Origin: CAWEYO01 sp963813315
Lineage (GTDB): Bacteria > Pseudomonadota > Alphaproteobacteria > Rhizobiales > Rhizobiaceae
Assembly: GCA_963813315.1 (NCBI GenBank)
Contig: CAWEYO010000013.1
Location: 275,168-339,167, forward strand
DNA length: 64,000 nt
Direction of reading: 5' to 3'
In this document: positions 36,161 to 44,629 of the stretch, in pieces
Position numbering within the stretch: the first letter of the stretch is position 1
Layout of the letters: each line of letters begins with the position of its first letter
Position numbers and translations under genes: made by a program
The notes under the pieces: model-generated
The model's database searches: none
Seen by the model: only the letters and a program-made list of their open reading frames with translations
Told to the model about the DNA's origin: nothing

Positions 36161-36532
36161 GGATAGTCGCCCCTCGAGCGCGGCAAGAATCGTCTCAAGC
36201 ACGGCACGACGCTCCTTGAGCACTTCGTCGTTCCAAAACCTCAGAACGGAGTAGCCGTGCCTAATCAGGAACTCGGTGCGAATTTCATCGTGAAGTGATT
36301 CCGAATGCTGGCCACCGTCGAGCTCAACGACCAGCCGCTGTTCGCGGCACAGGAAATCAACAAAATAGGGGCCGACTGGAATTTGCCGCGAGAACTTGTA
36401 ACCGTTCAGCAGCCGATTTCGCAGATCACCCCACAGCCGATATTCTGCTTCCGTATCGTTCTGACGCAGCTTTCGCGCGCGCGCCGTTGCGCCCTCTCTC
36501 CTTTTCGAGACAAGCACGGTGGGGTCAGTCAT
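35966..36532 (-). CDS. DUF559 endonuclease-like protein with repeat-derived tail
   Basis: 188 residues. The N-terminal 120 or so form a DUF559 domain (Vsr/PD-(D/E)XK-like fold): L-W-x-x-L-R-N-R, F-V-D-F-L-C, V-V-E-L-D-G-G-Q-H and R-I/V-L-R-F-W-N. Its role is unknown, probably nucleic-acid related. Residues from about 123 onward are translated from the inverted-repeat element and have its low-complexity character. It starts 8 bases inside the ATPase gene's end and lies inside the importer operon, which it interrupts without a functional link. Confidence 0.8.
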   Translation of the reverse strand: MTDPTVLVSKRREGATARARKLRQNDTEAEYRLWGDLRNRLLNGYKFSRQIPVGPYFVDFLCREQRLVVELDGGQHSESLHDEIRTEFLIRHGYSVLRFWNDEVLKERRAVLETILAALEGRLSPTPSPGLRYASATLSPVGRGGRQSHWPALPGQLSDTGDTCQALRGGAASSPRRGEGGRSVAKAG

Positions 36533-37448
36533 AGCTATGCCCTGCCCTTAAGCCGTCCCGCACCCGCGCCGCGATTGCCAGGAATTCCGGCGACTCGCGG
36601 ATGTCGAGCGGGCGCTCCTCAGGCAGCGTCGACTCTATGACATCCGTGACTCGCCCCGGCCGGGGTGACATGACGACGATGCGCGTCGAGAGATAGACCG
36701 CTTCGGGGATTGAGTGCGTAACGAAGCAGATCGTCTTGTTGGTGCGCTTCCAGAGCTGGAGAAGCTGCTCGTTGAGGTGATCGCGCACGATCTCGTCCAG
36801 CGCACCGAACGGTTCGTCCATCAAAAGCAGATCGGCATCGAAGGCCAGCGCGCGCGCGATCGAGGCGCGCTGCTGCATACCGCCGGAAAGCTGCCAGGGG
36901 AACTTCTTCTCGAACCCGGTGAGGTTGACGAGATCGAGCGTTCGTCTGATGCGTTCTCGCTGTTCGGCCCTCGGCAAACCTATGATTTCCAGCGGCAGGC
37001 CGACGTTGCGCTCAATCGTTCGCCAGGGATAAAGCGCTGCTGCCTGGAATACGTAGCCATACGCCCGCTTTTCCCGCGCCTGCTCCGCCGTCATGCCGTT
37101 CACCAGGATCGCGCCGGCGGTCGGCTTTTCGAGATCGGCGATGACGCGCAGGAACGTCGTTTTCCCGCAACCCGACGGGCCGATAAAAGAAACGAACTCG
37201 CCCTTGCCGATGGTGAGATCAACATTCGACAATGCCTGCACCGGACCGTCGGCGGTATGGAAGGTCAGGCTGACCTCTCTTGCCGAGACTACAGACGGTG
37301 ATGCCCCTGTAGTCAGCGGCCACCGACCTTTCTGACCCGAAGCCACGTCGTCTGAAACTTGATTGCTTTTGCGTTCGTGTTGATTTTCACTCACCTCGCC
37401 TCGCTCATCCGCCACCGACTCCGGAAATCCGCCATATGTCTCAATCAT
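36525..37448 (-). CDS. ABC transporter ATP-binding protein (NMT1-type system)
   Basis: 307-residue ATPase energising the importer. Walker A G-P-S-G-C-G-K-T-T (about residue 93), Q-loop Y-V-F-Q, signature L-S-G-G-M-Q-Q-R, Walker B L-L-L-M-D-E-P-F and switch His in V-T-H-S. This is the nitrate/sulfonate/taurine/pyrimidine-type subfamily. The first 55 residues are an unusual polar extension; the ATG is nevertheless supported by GGCAGGCAGG six bases upstream. It follows the dihydropyrimidinase gene after 200 bases without another gene. Confidence 0.88.
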   Translation of the reverse strand: MIETYGGFPESVADERGEVSENQHERKSNQVSDDVASGQKGRWPLTTGASPSVVSAREVSLTFHTADGPVQALSNVDLTIGKGEFVSFIGPSGCGKTTFLRVIADLEKPTAGAILVNGMTAEQAREKRAYGYVFQAAALYPWRTIERNVGLPLEIIGLPRAEQRERIRRTLDLVNLTGFEKKFPWQLSGGMQQRASIARALAFDADLLLMDEPFGALDEIVRDHLNEQLLQLWKRTNKTICFVTHSIPEAVYLSTRIVVMSPRPGRVTDVIESTLPEERPLDIRESPEFLAIAARVRDGLRAGHSYD

Positions 37449-37649
37449 CCAAACCTGCCTGCCAGATCATCCGCCCGGATGCCACCTACCTAGGCAAGCA
37501 GGGTCTCAATTATTTCGCCGGGATTGCCGCCGAGACCGTCGGTTCTGCCGGCGTCTCCATGTGTCTCCTGTGCCGCATCTCGATTGCCTCGTGGCCTGAC
37601 GCAGGGTTGGCCGGCTTGAGTTGAAGGGCGGCGGACGTCGCGTGCAATC

Positions 37650-39101
37650 TCATACCCCCGTGGCCGGAATACCGGTGCGTTCGACCTTTCGTGGCGCGGT
37701 GATTTCCTTCCACTTCGACAGTGCGCGATTGACCGCCTGGTGCGGCTCGCGCGAGACGAATTCGCCGTGCCCGGGCCTCGCCTCTACGTCGGCTTCCTGG
37801 ATCGTCAGTTCGCCGCGCGAGAACACGAAGCGCGGCAGGCCGGTCACCTCGAAGCCTTCGAAGACGTTGTAGTCGATCACCGACTGCTGCCTGGCGGCGG
37901 CAATCGTCTTCTTGCGCTTGGGATCCCAGACCACGATGTCGGCATCCGCACCTTCGACGATCGCGCCTTTTTTCGGATACATGTTCAGTATTTTGGCGGT
38001 GTTGGTTGAGGTGACGGCCACGAACTCGTTCATGGTCAGCCGCCCGGTATTGACGCCTTTGGTCCAGAGCACCGGCATGCGGTCCTCAAGTCCGCCGGTA
38101 CCGTTCGGGATCTTGGTGAAATCGCCGATGCCGGACCGCTTCTGATCGGTCGTGAAGGAGCAATGGTCGGTCGCCACCACCTGTAACGACCCTGCCTGCA
38201 GCCCTGCCCACAGAGAATCCTGATGCAGCTTGTTGCGGAAAGGCGGGCTCATCACGCGGCGCGCCGCATGGTCCCAGTCCTTGTTGAAATACTCTGTCTC
38301 GTCGAGTGTCAGATGCTGGATGAGCGGTTCGCCGAAGACGCGCATGCCCTTCTGGCGGGCCCGGCGGATCGCCTCATGCGCCTGCTCGCAGGACACGTGG
38401 ACCACATAGAGCGGGCTGCCCACCATGTCGGCGATCATGATGGCGCGATTGGTCGCCTCGCCCTCCACTTCCGGCGGACGCGAGTAGCTGTGCGCCTCCG
38501 GGCCGTTGTTGCCGTCGGCCATCAGCTTCTGTTGAAGCTGGGCGACCACATCGCCGTTTTCAGCATGGACAAGCGGGAGCGCACCGAGTTCGGCGCAGCG
38601 CTTGAACGACGCATACATCTCGTCGTCATCCACCATCAACGCGCCCTTGTAGGCCATGAAATGCTTGAAGGAGGTGATGCCCTTGTCCACGATGGTGGCC
38701 ATCTCGTCGAACACCTGCTCGCCCCACCAGGTGACGGCCATGTGGAACGAATAGTCCGCGCAGGCCTTCGATGTTTTGTTGTGCCACATCTGCAAGGCTT
38801 CGAGCAGCGACTGGCCCGGTGACGGCAAGCAAAAATCGACGACCATCGTCGTGCCACCCGACAGCGCCGCACGCGTGCCGCTTTCGAAATCGTCGGCCGA
38901 ATAGGTGCCCATGAATGGCATTTCGAGATGGGTGTGCGGATCGATGCCGCCGGGCATCACGTAACAGCCGGTCGCGTCGAATTCATGGTCCGCATGCAGG
39001 TCGGGCCCGATGCCGATTATCGTGCCATGCTTGAAAAGAACGTCACCCTTCCAGGTGCGGTCGGCCGTGACGATCGTGCCGTTCTTGATGACTTTGGACA
39101 T
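37650..39101 (-). CDS. hydA: Dihydropyrimidinase
   Basis: Zinc amidohydrolase opening dihydrouracil/dihydrothymine to N-carbamoyl-beta-amino acids; second step of the reductive pyrimidine pathway. 483 residues. Metal ligands are visible: P-H-T-H-L-E (His56, His58), the carboxylated lysine region F-K-H-F-M-A-Y-K (Lys152), V-H-A-E, Y-V-V-H-V-S and A-T-D-H-C. A good AAGGGAA site precedes the ATG. Lies 84 bases downstream of the amidase gene of the next step. The gene is also named pydB or dht in other organisms. Confidence 0.95.
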   Translation of the reverse strand: MSKVIKNGTIVTADRTWKGDVLFKHGTIIGIGPDLHADHEFDATGCYVMPGGIDPHTHLEMPFMGTYSADDFESGTRAALSGGTTMVVDFCLPSPGQSLLEALQMWHNKTSKACADYSFHMAVTWWGEQVFDEMATIVDKGITSFKHFMAYKGALMVDDDEMYASFKRCAELGALPLVHAENGDVVAQLQQKLMADGNNGPEAHSYSRPPEVEGEATNRAIMIADMVGSPLYVVHVSCEQAHEAIRRARQKGMRVFGEPLIQHLTLDETEYFNKDWDHAARRVMSPPFRNKLHQDSLWAGLQAGSLQVVATDHCSFTTDQKRSGIGDFTKIPNGTGGLEDRMPVLWTKGVNTGRLTMNEFVAVTSTNTAKILNMYPKKGAIVEGADADIVVWDPKRKKTIAAARQQSVIDYNVFEGFEVTGLPRFVFSRGELTIQEADVEARPGHGEFVSREPHQAVNRALSKWKEITAPRKVERTGIPATGV

Positions 39102-39185
39102 TCGTTGTGTTCCCTTTTTCTTGCCCGCGATTTTGGCATCGCGTTGAAGCTGACCCGCGGGAGAGGGAAGTTCTCGGCTGCGTCG

Positions 39186-40436
39186 TCACTCCACGATCTC
39201 CGCCGTCTCCACTACCGCATGGAAAAGCACATCGCAGCCGGCGGCAGCCCATTCCTTCGAAATGTCCTCGGCCTCGTTGTGCGAAAGGCCATCGACGCAC
39301 GGGCACATGACCATCGCCGTCGGTGCCACGCGATTGATCCAGCATGCATCGTGGCCAGCACCTGACACGATGTTGCGATGGGTGTAGCCCAGCCGGTCAG
39401 CGGCATCGCGGATCGCCTTCACACACTCCTTGTCGAAGGTAACAGGATCGAAATGGCCCACCAACTCGATCTCGTGTTTTATGTCGAGCGCCTCGCAGAT
39501 CAGATCGATGCCATCGCGGATGCGCGCATCCATCGTATCGAGCGTCTTCTTGTCCGGCGAGCGGATATCAATGGTGAACACAGTGCGCCCGGCAATGATG
39601 TTGCGCGAGTTGGGATAGACCTCCATGTGGCCGATCGCGCCCACGGCGTTCGGTTGATAGTCCATCGCGACCTCGTGGACGAGTTCGGTTATGCGAGCCA
39701 TGCCGAGGCCGGCGTTGCGACGCATGGGCATCGGCGTCGAGCCGGTGTGCGCCTCACGCCCAGTCAATGTGACCTGCAGCCATTTCAACCCCTGGCCGTG
39801 GGTGACGACGCCGATGTCAATGCCCTCGGCTTCGAGAATCGGTCCCTGTTCGATATGGAGTTCAAAGAAGGCCTTCATCTTGCGGGCGCCAACCTTCTCG
39901 TCGCCCTTCCAGCCAATGCGTGCAAGCTCGTCGCCAAAGCGCAACCCCTTGGCATCCTTGCGGTCGTAGGCCCATTCCTGCTCGTGGACGCCGGCAAAGA
40001 CGCCGGACGCAAGCATTGCTGGAGCGAAACGTGTGCCTTCTTCGTTTGTCCAGTTCGTGACGACGATCGGATGCTTCGTCTTGATGCCGAGATCATTGAG
40101 CGAGCGGATAACTTCGAGGCCGCCCAGAACGCCGAGCACGCCGTCATATTTGCCGCCGGTCGGCTGCGTATCGAGATGGCTGCCGACATAGACCGGCAGC
40201 GCCTCGGGATCGGTGCCCTCCCGACGGGCAAACATAGTTCCCATCTGGTCGAGCCCCGGTTCGAGCCCGGCCGCCTCGCACCATGTCCTGAAAAGACGCC
40301 GCCCCTCGCCGTCCTCATCGGTCAGCGTCTGCCGGTTGTTGCCGCCGGCAACGCCGGGGCCAATTTTCGCCATCTCCATAATGGAATCCCAGAGACGATC
40401 AGCGTTTATGCGCAGGTTTTCGCCGGGAGCGGCCAT
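39186..40436 (-). CDS. N-carbamoyl-beta-alanine amidase (beta-ureidopropionase), M20 family
   Basis: Zn-dependent amidase of the M20/HyuC-AmaB family, 416 residues, cleaving N-carbamoyl-beta-alanine to beta-alanine, CO2 and ammonia; third step of reductive pyrimidine breakdown. Ligand motifs are G-S-H-L-D-T-Q-P, T-N-E-E-G-T-R-F and H-I-E-Q-G-P, with G-A-G-H-D-A near the C-terminus. L-carbamoylase and allantoate amidohydrolase are close relatives; operon context favours the beta-ureidopropionase role (pydC). Confidence 0.9.
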   Translation of the reverse strand: MAAPGENLRINADRLWDSIMEMAKIGPGVAGGNNRQTLTDEDGEGRRLFRTWCEAAGLEPGLDQMGTMFARREGTDPEALPVYVGSHLDTQPTGGKYDGVLGVLGGLEVIRSLNDLGIKTKHPIVVTNWTNEEGTRFAPAMLASGVFAGVHEQEWAYDRKDAKGLRFGDELARIGWKGDEKVGARKMKAFFELHIEQGPILEAEGIDIGVVTHGQGLKWLQVTLTGREAHTGSTPMPMRRNAGLGMARITELVHEVAMDYQPNAVGAIGHMEVYPNSRNIIAGRTVFTIDIRSPDKKTLDTMDARIRDGIDLICEALDIKHEIELVGHFDPVTFDKECVKAIRDAADRLGYTHRNIVSGAGHDACWINRVAPTAMVMCPCVDGLSHNEAEDISKEWAAAGCDVLFHAVVETAEIVE

Positions 40437-40445
40437 AATTGTACC

Positions 40446-40736
40446 TCACGCTTTCAGTTCGACTTCGACGAAGGACATCAGTGCTCCCCCGGCATTGACC
40501 ACGTTGTGCTCGATACCCTCGCCTCGCCGGTATGCCGATCCGGCGGCCATGTCGACGCGACGGCTCCCACCCCCCGGCTCCTCCAGAAGAAACGCGCAGG
40601 GCGTCAGTGTCGTGACGACGTAGTCCATGCCGTGCCGGTGCCAGCCCGTCTCCGCGCCGGGAGCGAAGTCCCAGCGCGTTACGCGCACCTTCTCGTCATC
40701 GACCAGAACTTCATGCAATGCTTGAGGCCGGCTCAT
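40446..40736 (-). CDS. Small cupin-domain protein
   Basis: 96-residue single cupin barrel. The metal-binding motif reads G-W-H-R-H-G-M-D-Y-V-V (His-X-His), followed by the second motif with H-N-V-V-N. It lies 9 bases before the amidase gene and 6 after the aminotransferase stop, so it is clearly in the pyrimidine operon. A specific reaction is not known; it may act on a side product such as a semialdehyde or sense a ligand. ATG 40736 is chosen over an in-frame TTG two codons earlier. Confidence 0.78.
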   Translation of the reverse strand: MSRPQALHEVLVDDEKVRVTRWDFAPGAETGWHRHGMDYVVTTLTPCAFLLEEPGGGSRRVDMAAGSAYRRGEGIEHNVVNAGGALMSFVEVELKA

Positions 40737-40742
40737 GTGCAA

Positions 40743-42071
40743 TCAGTCCACAGTTCTTAGCACTTCACGCAGATGGTCGATCAGCTCGTTGATCTGGCCC
40801 TTGGTAATGATCAGCGGCGGTGACAGCGCGATGATGTCGCCCGTCGTGCGAATGAGCGCGCCGCGTTCAAAGGCCTTCACGAAAGCCGAGAAGGCGCGCT
40901 TGGTGGGCTGGCCCGCTATCGGCTGTAGTTCGATTGCGCCGATGAGGCCGATATTGCGAATGTCGATCACATGCGGCTCGCCCTTCAGGGAGTGCAGCGC
41001 GTCTTCCCAATAGGGCGCGAGCTCGGCGCCGCGCGTCAGCAGGCCTTCTTCCTTGTAGGTGTCGAGAGTACCGAGGCCAGCCGCGCAGGCGACCGGATTG
41101 CCGGAATAGGTGTAGCCGTGGAAGAACTCGATCAGATGATCCGGACCGGTCATGAAGGCGTCGTGGATTTCCTTCTTCACGAAGACCGCGCCCATCGGGA
41201 TGACGCCGTTGGTGATCCCCTTAGCCGTGGTTATCATGTCGGGAATGACGTCGAAATAGTCGGCCGCGAAGGGCGTGCCGAGACGGCCGAAGCCTGTGAT
41301 GACTTCGTCGAAGATCAGAAGAATGCCGTGTTTGTCGCAGATTTCACGGAGCTTTTTCAGGTAACCCTTTGGCGGGATGAGAACGCCGGTTGACCCTGCC
41401 ACCGGCTCCACGATCACCGCGGCAATCGTCGAAGCGTCATGGAGGGTGACGATGCGCTCGAGCTCGTTGGCAAGGTCGCCGCCATGCTCCGGCTCACCGC
41501 GCGTGAATGCATTCTTCTCCGGAAGGTGGGTATGCGGAAGATGGTCCACGCCCGTCAGCAACGTGCCAAACATCTTGCGGTTGCTCACTATGCCGCCGAC
41601 GGAGATGCCGCCGAAATTAACGCCGTGATACCCGCGTTCGCGGCCGATCAGCCGGAAGCGCGATCCGTCTCCTTTCGCGCGGTGATAAGCCAGCGCCATC
41701 TTGAGCGCCGTTTCGACGGCCTCCGACCCGGAATTGGTAAAAAAGACGTGGTCCATGCCCTTCGGGGCGATATCGATCAGGCGATTGGCAAATTCGAATA
41801 CGAGCGGATGCCCCATTTGGAATGCCGGCGAATAGTCCAGTTCCCCGGCCTGCTGACTAATCGCTTCGGTGATCTTGGGCCGGCAGTGGCCGGCGTTCAC
41901 GCACCAAAGGCCTGCAAAGCCGTCCAACACCTTGCGGCCGTCGGTGGTCGTATAGTGCATGTCCTTGGCGGACACGAACATGCGCGGCGCCTGCTTGAAC
42001 TGGCGGTTTGCCGTGAACGGCATCCAGAACGCACTGAGATCGTTAGGCGCAATTTTCAATCTGTCGGACAT
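40743..42071 (-). CDS. Class III omega-amino acid (beta-alanine) aminotransferase
   Basis: PLP-dependent class III transaminase, 442 residues. PLP Lys lies in T-T-A-K-G-I-T-N-G and the phosphate/ring-binding region in F-D-E-V-I-T-G-F-G-R-L-G. N-terminal F-W-M-P-F-T-A-N-R-x-F is typical of omega-amino acid:pyruvate aminotransferases. In this operon it should convert beta-alanine to malonate semialdehyde. ATG 42071 is used; an in-frame TTG at 42077 is closer to the AAAGGGAAA site and may be the true start. First gene of the operon behind a RutR-like operator. Confidence 0.88.
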   Translation of the reverse strand: MSDRLKIAPNDLSAFWMPFTANRQFKQAPRMFVSAKDMHYTTTDGRKVLDGFAGLWCVNAGHCRPKITEAISQQAGELDYSPAFQMGHPLVFEFANRLIDIAPKGMDHVFFTNSGSEAVETALKMALAYHRAKGDGSRFRLIGRERGYHGVNFGGISVGGIVSNRKMFGTLLTGVDHLPHTHLPEKNAFTRGEPEHGGDLANELERIVTLHDASTIAAVIVEPVAGSTGVLIPPKGYLKKLREICDKHGILLIFDEVITGFGRLGTPFAADYFDVIPDMITTAKGITNGVIPMGAVFVKKEIHDAFMTGPDHLIEFFHGYTYSGNPVACAAGLGTLDTYKEEGLLTRGAELAPYWEDALHSLKGEPHVIDIRNIGLIGAIELQPIAGQPTKRAFSAFVKAFERGALIRTTGDIIALSPPLIITKGQINELIDHLREVLRTVD

Positions 42072-42148
42072 GACCAAGCTTTTCCCTTTACCTCTGTTTC
42101 AATCCGGCCAACGCTTGGTCTTTCGAGCGCAACTATGCTACGCAAATT

Positions 42149-42164
42149 TTGACCGATTGGACAA
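42149..42164 (-). promoter_or_regulatory. RutR-like operator, transaminase/rutR divergent promoter
   Basis: TTGACCGATTGGACAA matches the Escherichia coli RutR consensus TTGACCAnnTGGTCAA at all fixed positions but two. It lies 78 bases before the transaminase operon and 140 before rutR. Two TTGGTCCAG-like words lie nearer to rutR (about 42248-42270). Confidence 0.75.
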
Positions 42165-42303
42165 ACGTTAGCACCGCCACGGAGGCGGTCAAGGGAATAG
42201 TAGGGGAAATGGCCCAGCGGAATCGCGCTCCACAGATCACGAAAAACTGGTCCAGAGAATTGGTCCAGTCAGCTTGGTGTTCGACCGGCGCGGGAAGCGA
42301 GAC

Positions 42304-42945
42304 ATGACGATGCAAGTTGCCGCACCGCGGCGCAGGACGCGCATTCAGCAGGAAAAGCGCGAGGTGATCCTCGAGGCGGCGCTGGAGGTCTTTTCGATGA
42401 ACGGCTTTCGGGGTTCGACCATCGACCAGATCGCGGAAGCGGCCGGCATGTCGAAGCCCAACCTCCTCTACTATTTCCGCCGCAAGGAAGATATCCACGC
42501 CACCCTCATGCAGCGTCTGCTCGACAAGTGGCTGGCGCCTCTTCGCGAACTGGACGATATCGGAGATCCGCTAACGGAACTGCGCGGCTATATCCGCCGG
42601 AAGCTCGAAATGTCGCGCGACTACCCGCGCGAAAGCCGCCTCTTCGCCAATGAAATCCTGCAGGGCGCGCCGCGCATCATGCCGTTGATCGAGGGCGAGT
42701 TGAAAAGCCTCGTCGACGAAAAGGTCGAGGTCATCAAGGGCTGGATGCGCGCGGGCAAGATTGCCGGAACCGACCCTTGGCATCTGATCTTCTCGATCTG
42801 GGCGACGACGCAGCACTATGCGGATTTCGACGTCCAGGTGCGCGCCGTGCTTGGCCCCGACCGCGGAGGAGATGGCCGCTTCGAGGATGCAGCGCAGTTT
42901 CTGGAGCAGCTCTATCTGGACGGCTTGCGCGTTCGGCGCGGCTGA
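42304..42945 (+). CDS. rutR: TetR-family pyrimidine-catabolism regulator RutR
   Basis: 213-residue regulator closely resembling RutR of Escherichia coli, which releases DNA when it binds uracil. The HTH contains I-A-E-A-A-G-M-S-K-P-N-L-L-Y-Y-F; ligand-domain blocks shared with RutR include K-L-E-M-S-R-D-Y-P-R-E-S-R-L-F and T-Q-H-Y-A-D-F. ATG 42304 follows GGAAGCGA. It is divergent from the transaminase-hydantoinase-transporter operon and convergent with preA (33-base gap), and both arms of the locus carry RutR-like palindromes. Confidence 0.9.
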   Translation: MTMQVAAPRRRTRIQQEKREVILEAALEVFSMNGFRGSTIDQIAEAAGMSKPNLLYYFRRKEDIHATLMQRLLDKWLAPLRELDDIGDPLTELRGYIRRKLEMSRDYPRESRLFANEILQGAPRIMPLIEGELKSLVDEKVEVIKGWMRAGKIAGTDPWHLIFSIWATTQHYADFDVQVRAVLGPDRGGDGRFEDAAQFLEQLYLDGLRVRRG

Positions 42946-42977
42946 CCGTTTGCGTCCGGCTTGAGGGAGAGCCAATC

Positions 42978-44291
42978 CTATTCCGCGGCCGCTTTCGAAG
43001 CCGGATTGTTCGGATGCGTCGTCCAGTTTGCGTAGACGGGCGAAACCGGATTGCCGGTGCGCTTGTCAATGACGCCCGCCTCCAGCGGCTCCATCGTGAT
43101 GCAGCCTTCGACGGGGCAGACATTGACGCAAAGGTTGCAGCCCACGCACTCCTCATCGATCACCTCGAAATGGCGAACACCGTCGACCATGTTGGTGATC
43201 GCCTGGTGCGAAGTGTCCTCGCAGGCGATATGGCAGCGGCCGCATTTGATGCAGGCATCCTGGTTGATGCGCGCCTTGGCGATGTAGTTGAGATTGAGGT
43301 ACTGCCAATCGGTGACGTTCGGAGCCGCGCGCCCGACGATATCGTCAAGCGTCGCGTGGCCTTTGGCGTCCATCCAGTTCTTCAGCCCTTCGATCATCTC
43401 CTGAACGATCTTGAAGCCGTAGGTCATCGCCGCGGTGCAGACCTGCACGTTGCCGGCGCCAAGCGCCAGGAACTCGGCGGCGTCGCGCCAGGTCGTGACC
43501 CCGCCGATGCCCGAGATCGGCAGGCCGCGGGTCTCCGGATCGCGGGCAATCTCGGCGACCATGTGGAGTGCGATCGGCTTCACGGCGGGACCGCAGTAGC
43601 CGCCATGCGAGCCTTTGCCGTCGATGGTCGGTTCGGGCGCGAAATTGTCGAGATCGACCGCGGTGATGGAATTTATCGTATTGATCAGCGACACCGCATC
43701 GGTACCACCGGCATGTGCCGCGCGCGCCGGCTTGCGGATGTCGGTAATGTTGGGCGTCAGCTTGGTGATGACCGGCATCCGGGTGTTCGCCTTGCACCAG
43801 CGCACCACCATTTCGATATATTCGGGCACCTGGCCCACCGCCGAGCCCATACCGCGCTCCGACATGCCGTGCGGGCATCCGAAATTGAGCTCCACCCCAT
43901 CGGCTTCGGTCTCTTCGACCAGGCCCAGGATCGCCTTCCAGGAATCCTCCGCGCACGGCACCATGAGCGACACGACGATCGCTCGGTCCGGCCAATTCTT
44001 CTTGACTTGCTTGATCTCGCGCAGATTCACGAACAGGTCGCGGTCGGTAATCAGTTCGATGTTGTTGAAGCCGAGGAGCCTCCGATCCGCTCCCCAGATC
44101 GCGCCATAGCGAGGACCGTTCACATTGACGATTGGCGGACCCTCCTCCCCCAATGTCTTCCATACAACGCCGCCCCAGCCAGCCTTGAAGGCACGCTCGA
44201 CATTGTAGGCCTTGTCAGTCGGCGGCGCGGAGGCCAGCCAGAACGGATTGGGCGATTTGATGCCGACGAAGTTGTTTCGGATGTCTGCCAT
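42978..44291 (-). CDS. preA: NAD-dependent dihydropyrimidine dehydrogenase subunit PreA
   Basis: FMN-containing catalytic subunit reducing uracil/thymine to the dihydro forms; first step of the pathway. 437 residues: a dihydroorotate-dehydrogenase-like barrel (about 1-330, with N-F-G-C-P-H-G and G-I-G-G-V-T-T-W) followed by a two-cluster ferredoxin domain (C-I-K-C-G-R-C-H-I-A-C and C-V-G-C-N-L-C-V-N-V-C-P). It lies after preT, separated by a 338-base gap that is largely a palindromic repeat. Confidence 0.95.
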   Translation of the reverse strand: MADIRNNFVGIKSPNPFWLASAPPTDKAYNVERAFKAGWGGVVWKTLGEEGPPIVNVNGPRYGAIWGADRRLLGFNNIELITDRDLFVNLREIKQVKKNWPDRAIVVSLMVPCAEDSWKAILGLVEETEADGVELNFGCPHGMSERGMGSAVGQVPEYIEMVVRWCKANTRMPVITKLTPNITDIRKPARAAHAGGTDAVSLINTINSITAVDLDNFAPEPTIDGKGSHGGYCGPAVKPIALHMVAEIARDPETRGLPISGIGGVTTWRDAAEFLALGAGNVQVCTAAMTYGFKIVQEMIEGLKNWMDAKGHATLDDIVGRAAPNVTDWQYLNLNYIAKARINQDACIKCGRCHIACEDTSHQAITNMVDGVRHFEVIDEECVGCNLCVNVCPVEGCITMEPLEAGVIDKRTGNPVSPVYANWTTHPNNPASKAAAE

Positions 44292-44431
44292 GGGTTATCT
44301 CCCTTTGGCGAAAGCGGGCTTGGGACTTAAAAATTCAGGAAATTCAATCGAAGGCAAGGGCGCGGGGCGCTCTACGATCGGCCAGCCGTGACGATTTCGC
44401 CAACTGGTAAGGCTGCCGAACGAAAGCGAGA

Positions 44432-44612
44432 GGCGCTCTACGTCGCCCCCCTCTGGCCTGCCGGCCATCTCCCCCGCAAGGGGGGAGATCAGCGGTCGGG
44501 ATGGCTTTCGCCAACCGACGACGTCGCAGGACAAGCGGCAACGCCGAAGCAGCCGATCTCCCCCCTTGCGGGGGAGATGTCCGGCAGGACAGAGGGGGGC
44601 AACGTAGGGCAC
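44432..44612. repeat. Inverted palindromic pair between preT and preA
   Basis: Two copies of the GAGATCTCCCCC-type repeat (CTCCCCCGCAAGGGGGGAG and its mirror CTCCCCCCTTGCGGGGGAG) facing each other, with flanking ACGTCGCCCCC and GGGGGCAACGT arms. The same family is at 48035-48345, 50687-50842 and 61967-62067. It may attenuate read-through from preT to preA. Confidence 0.85.
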
Positions 44613-44629
44613 TGTCGTCTCCAATGCCC

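Noticed and set aside
37449..37649. Short frame between dihydropyrimidinase and the ATPase gene
   Set aside because: No ribosome-binding site of note and no recognisable similarity; the 200 bases look like plain intergenic sequence.
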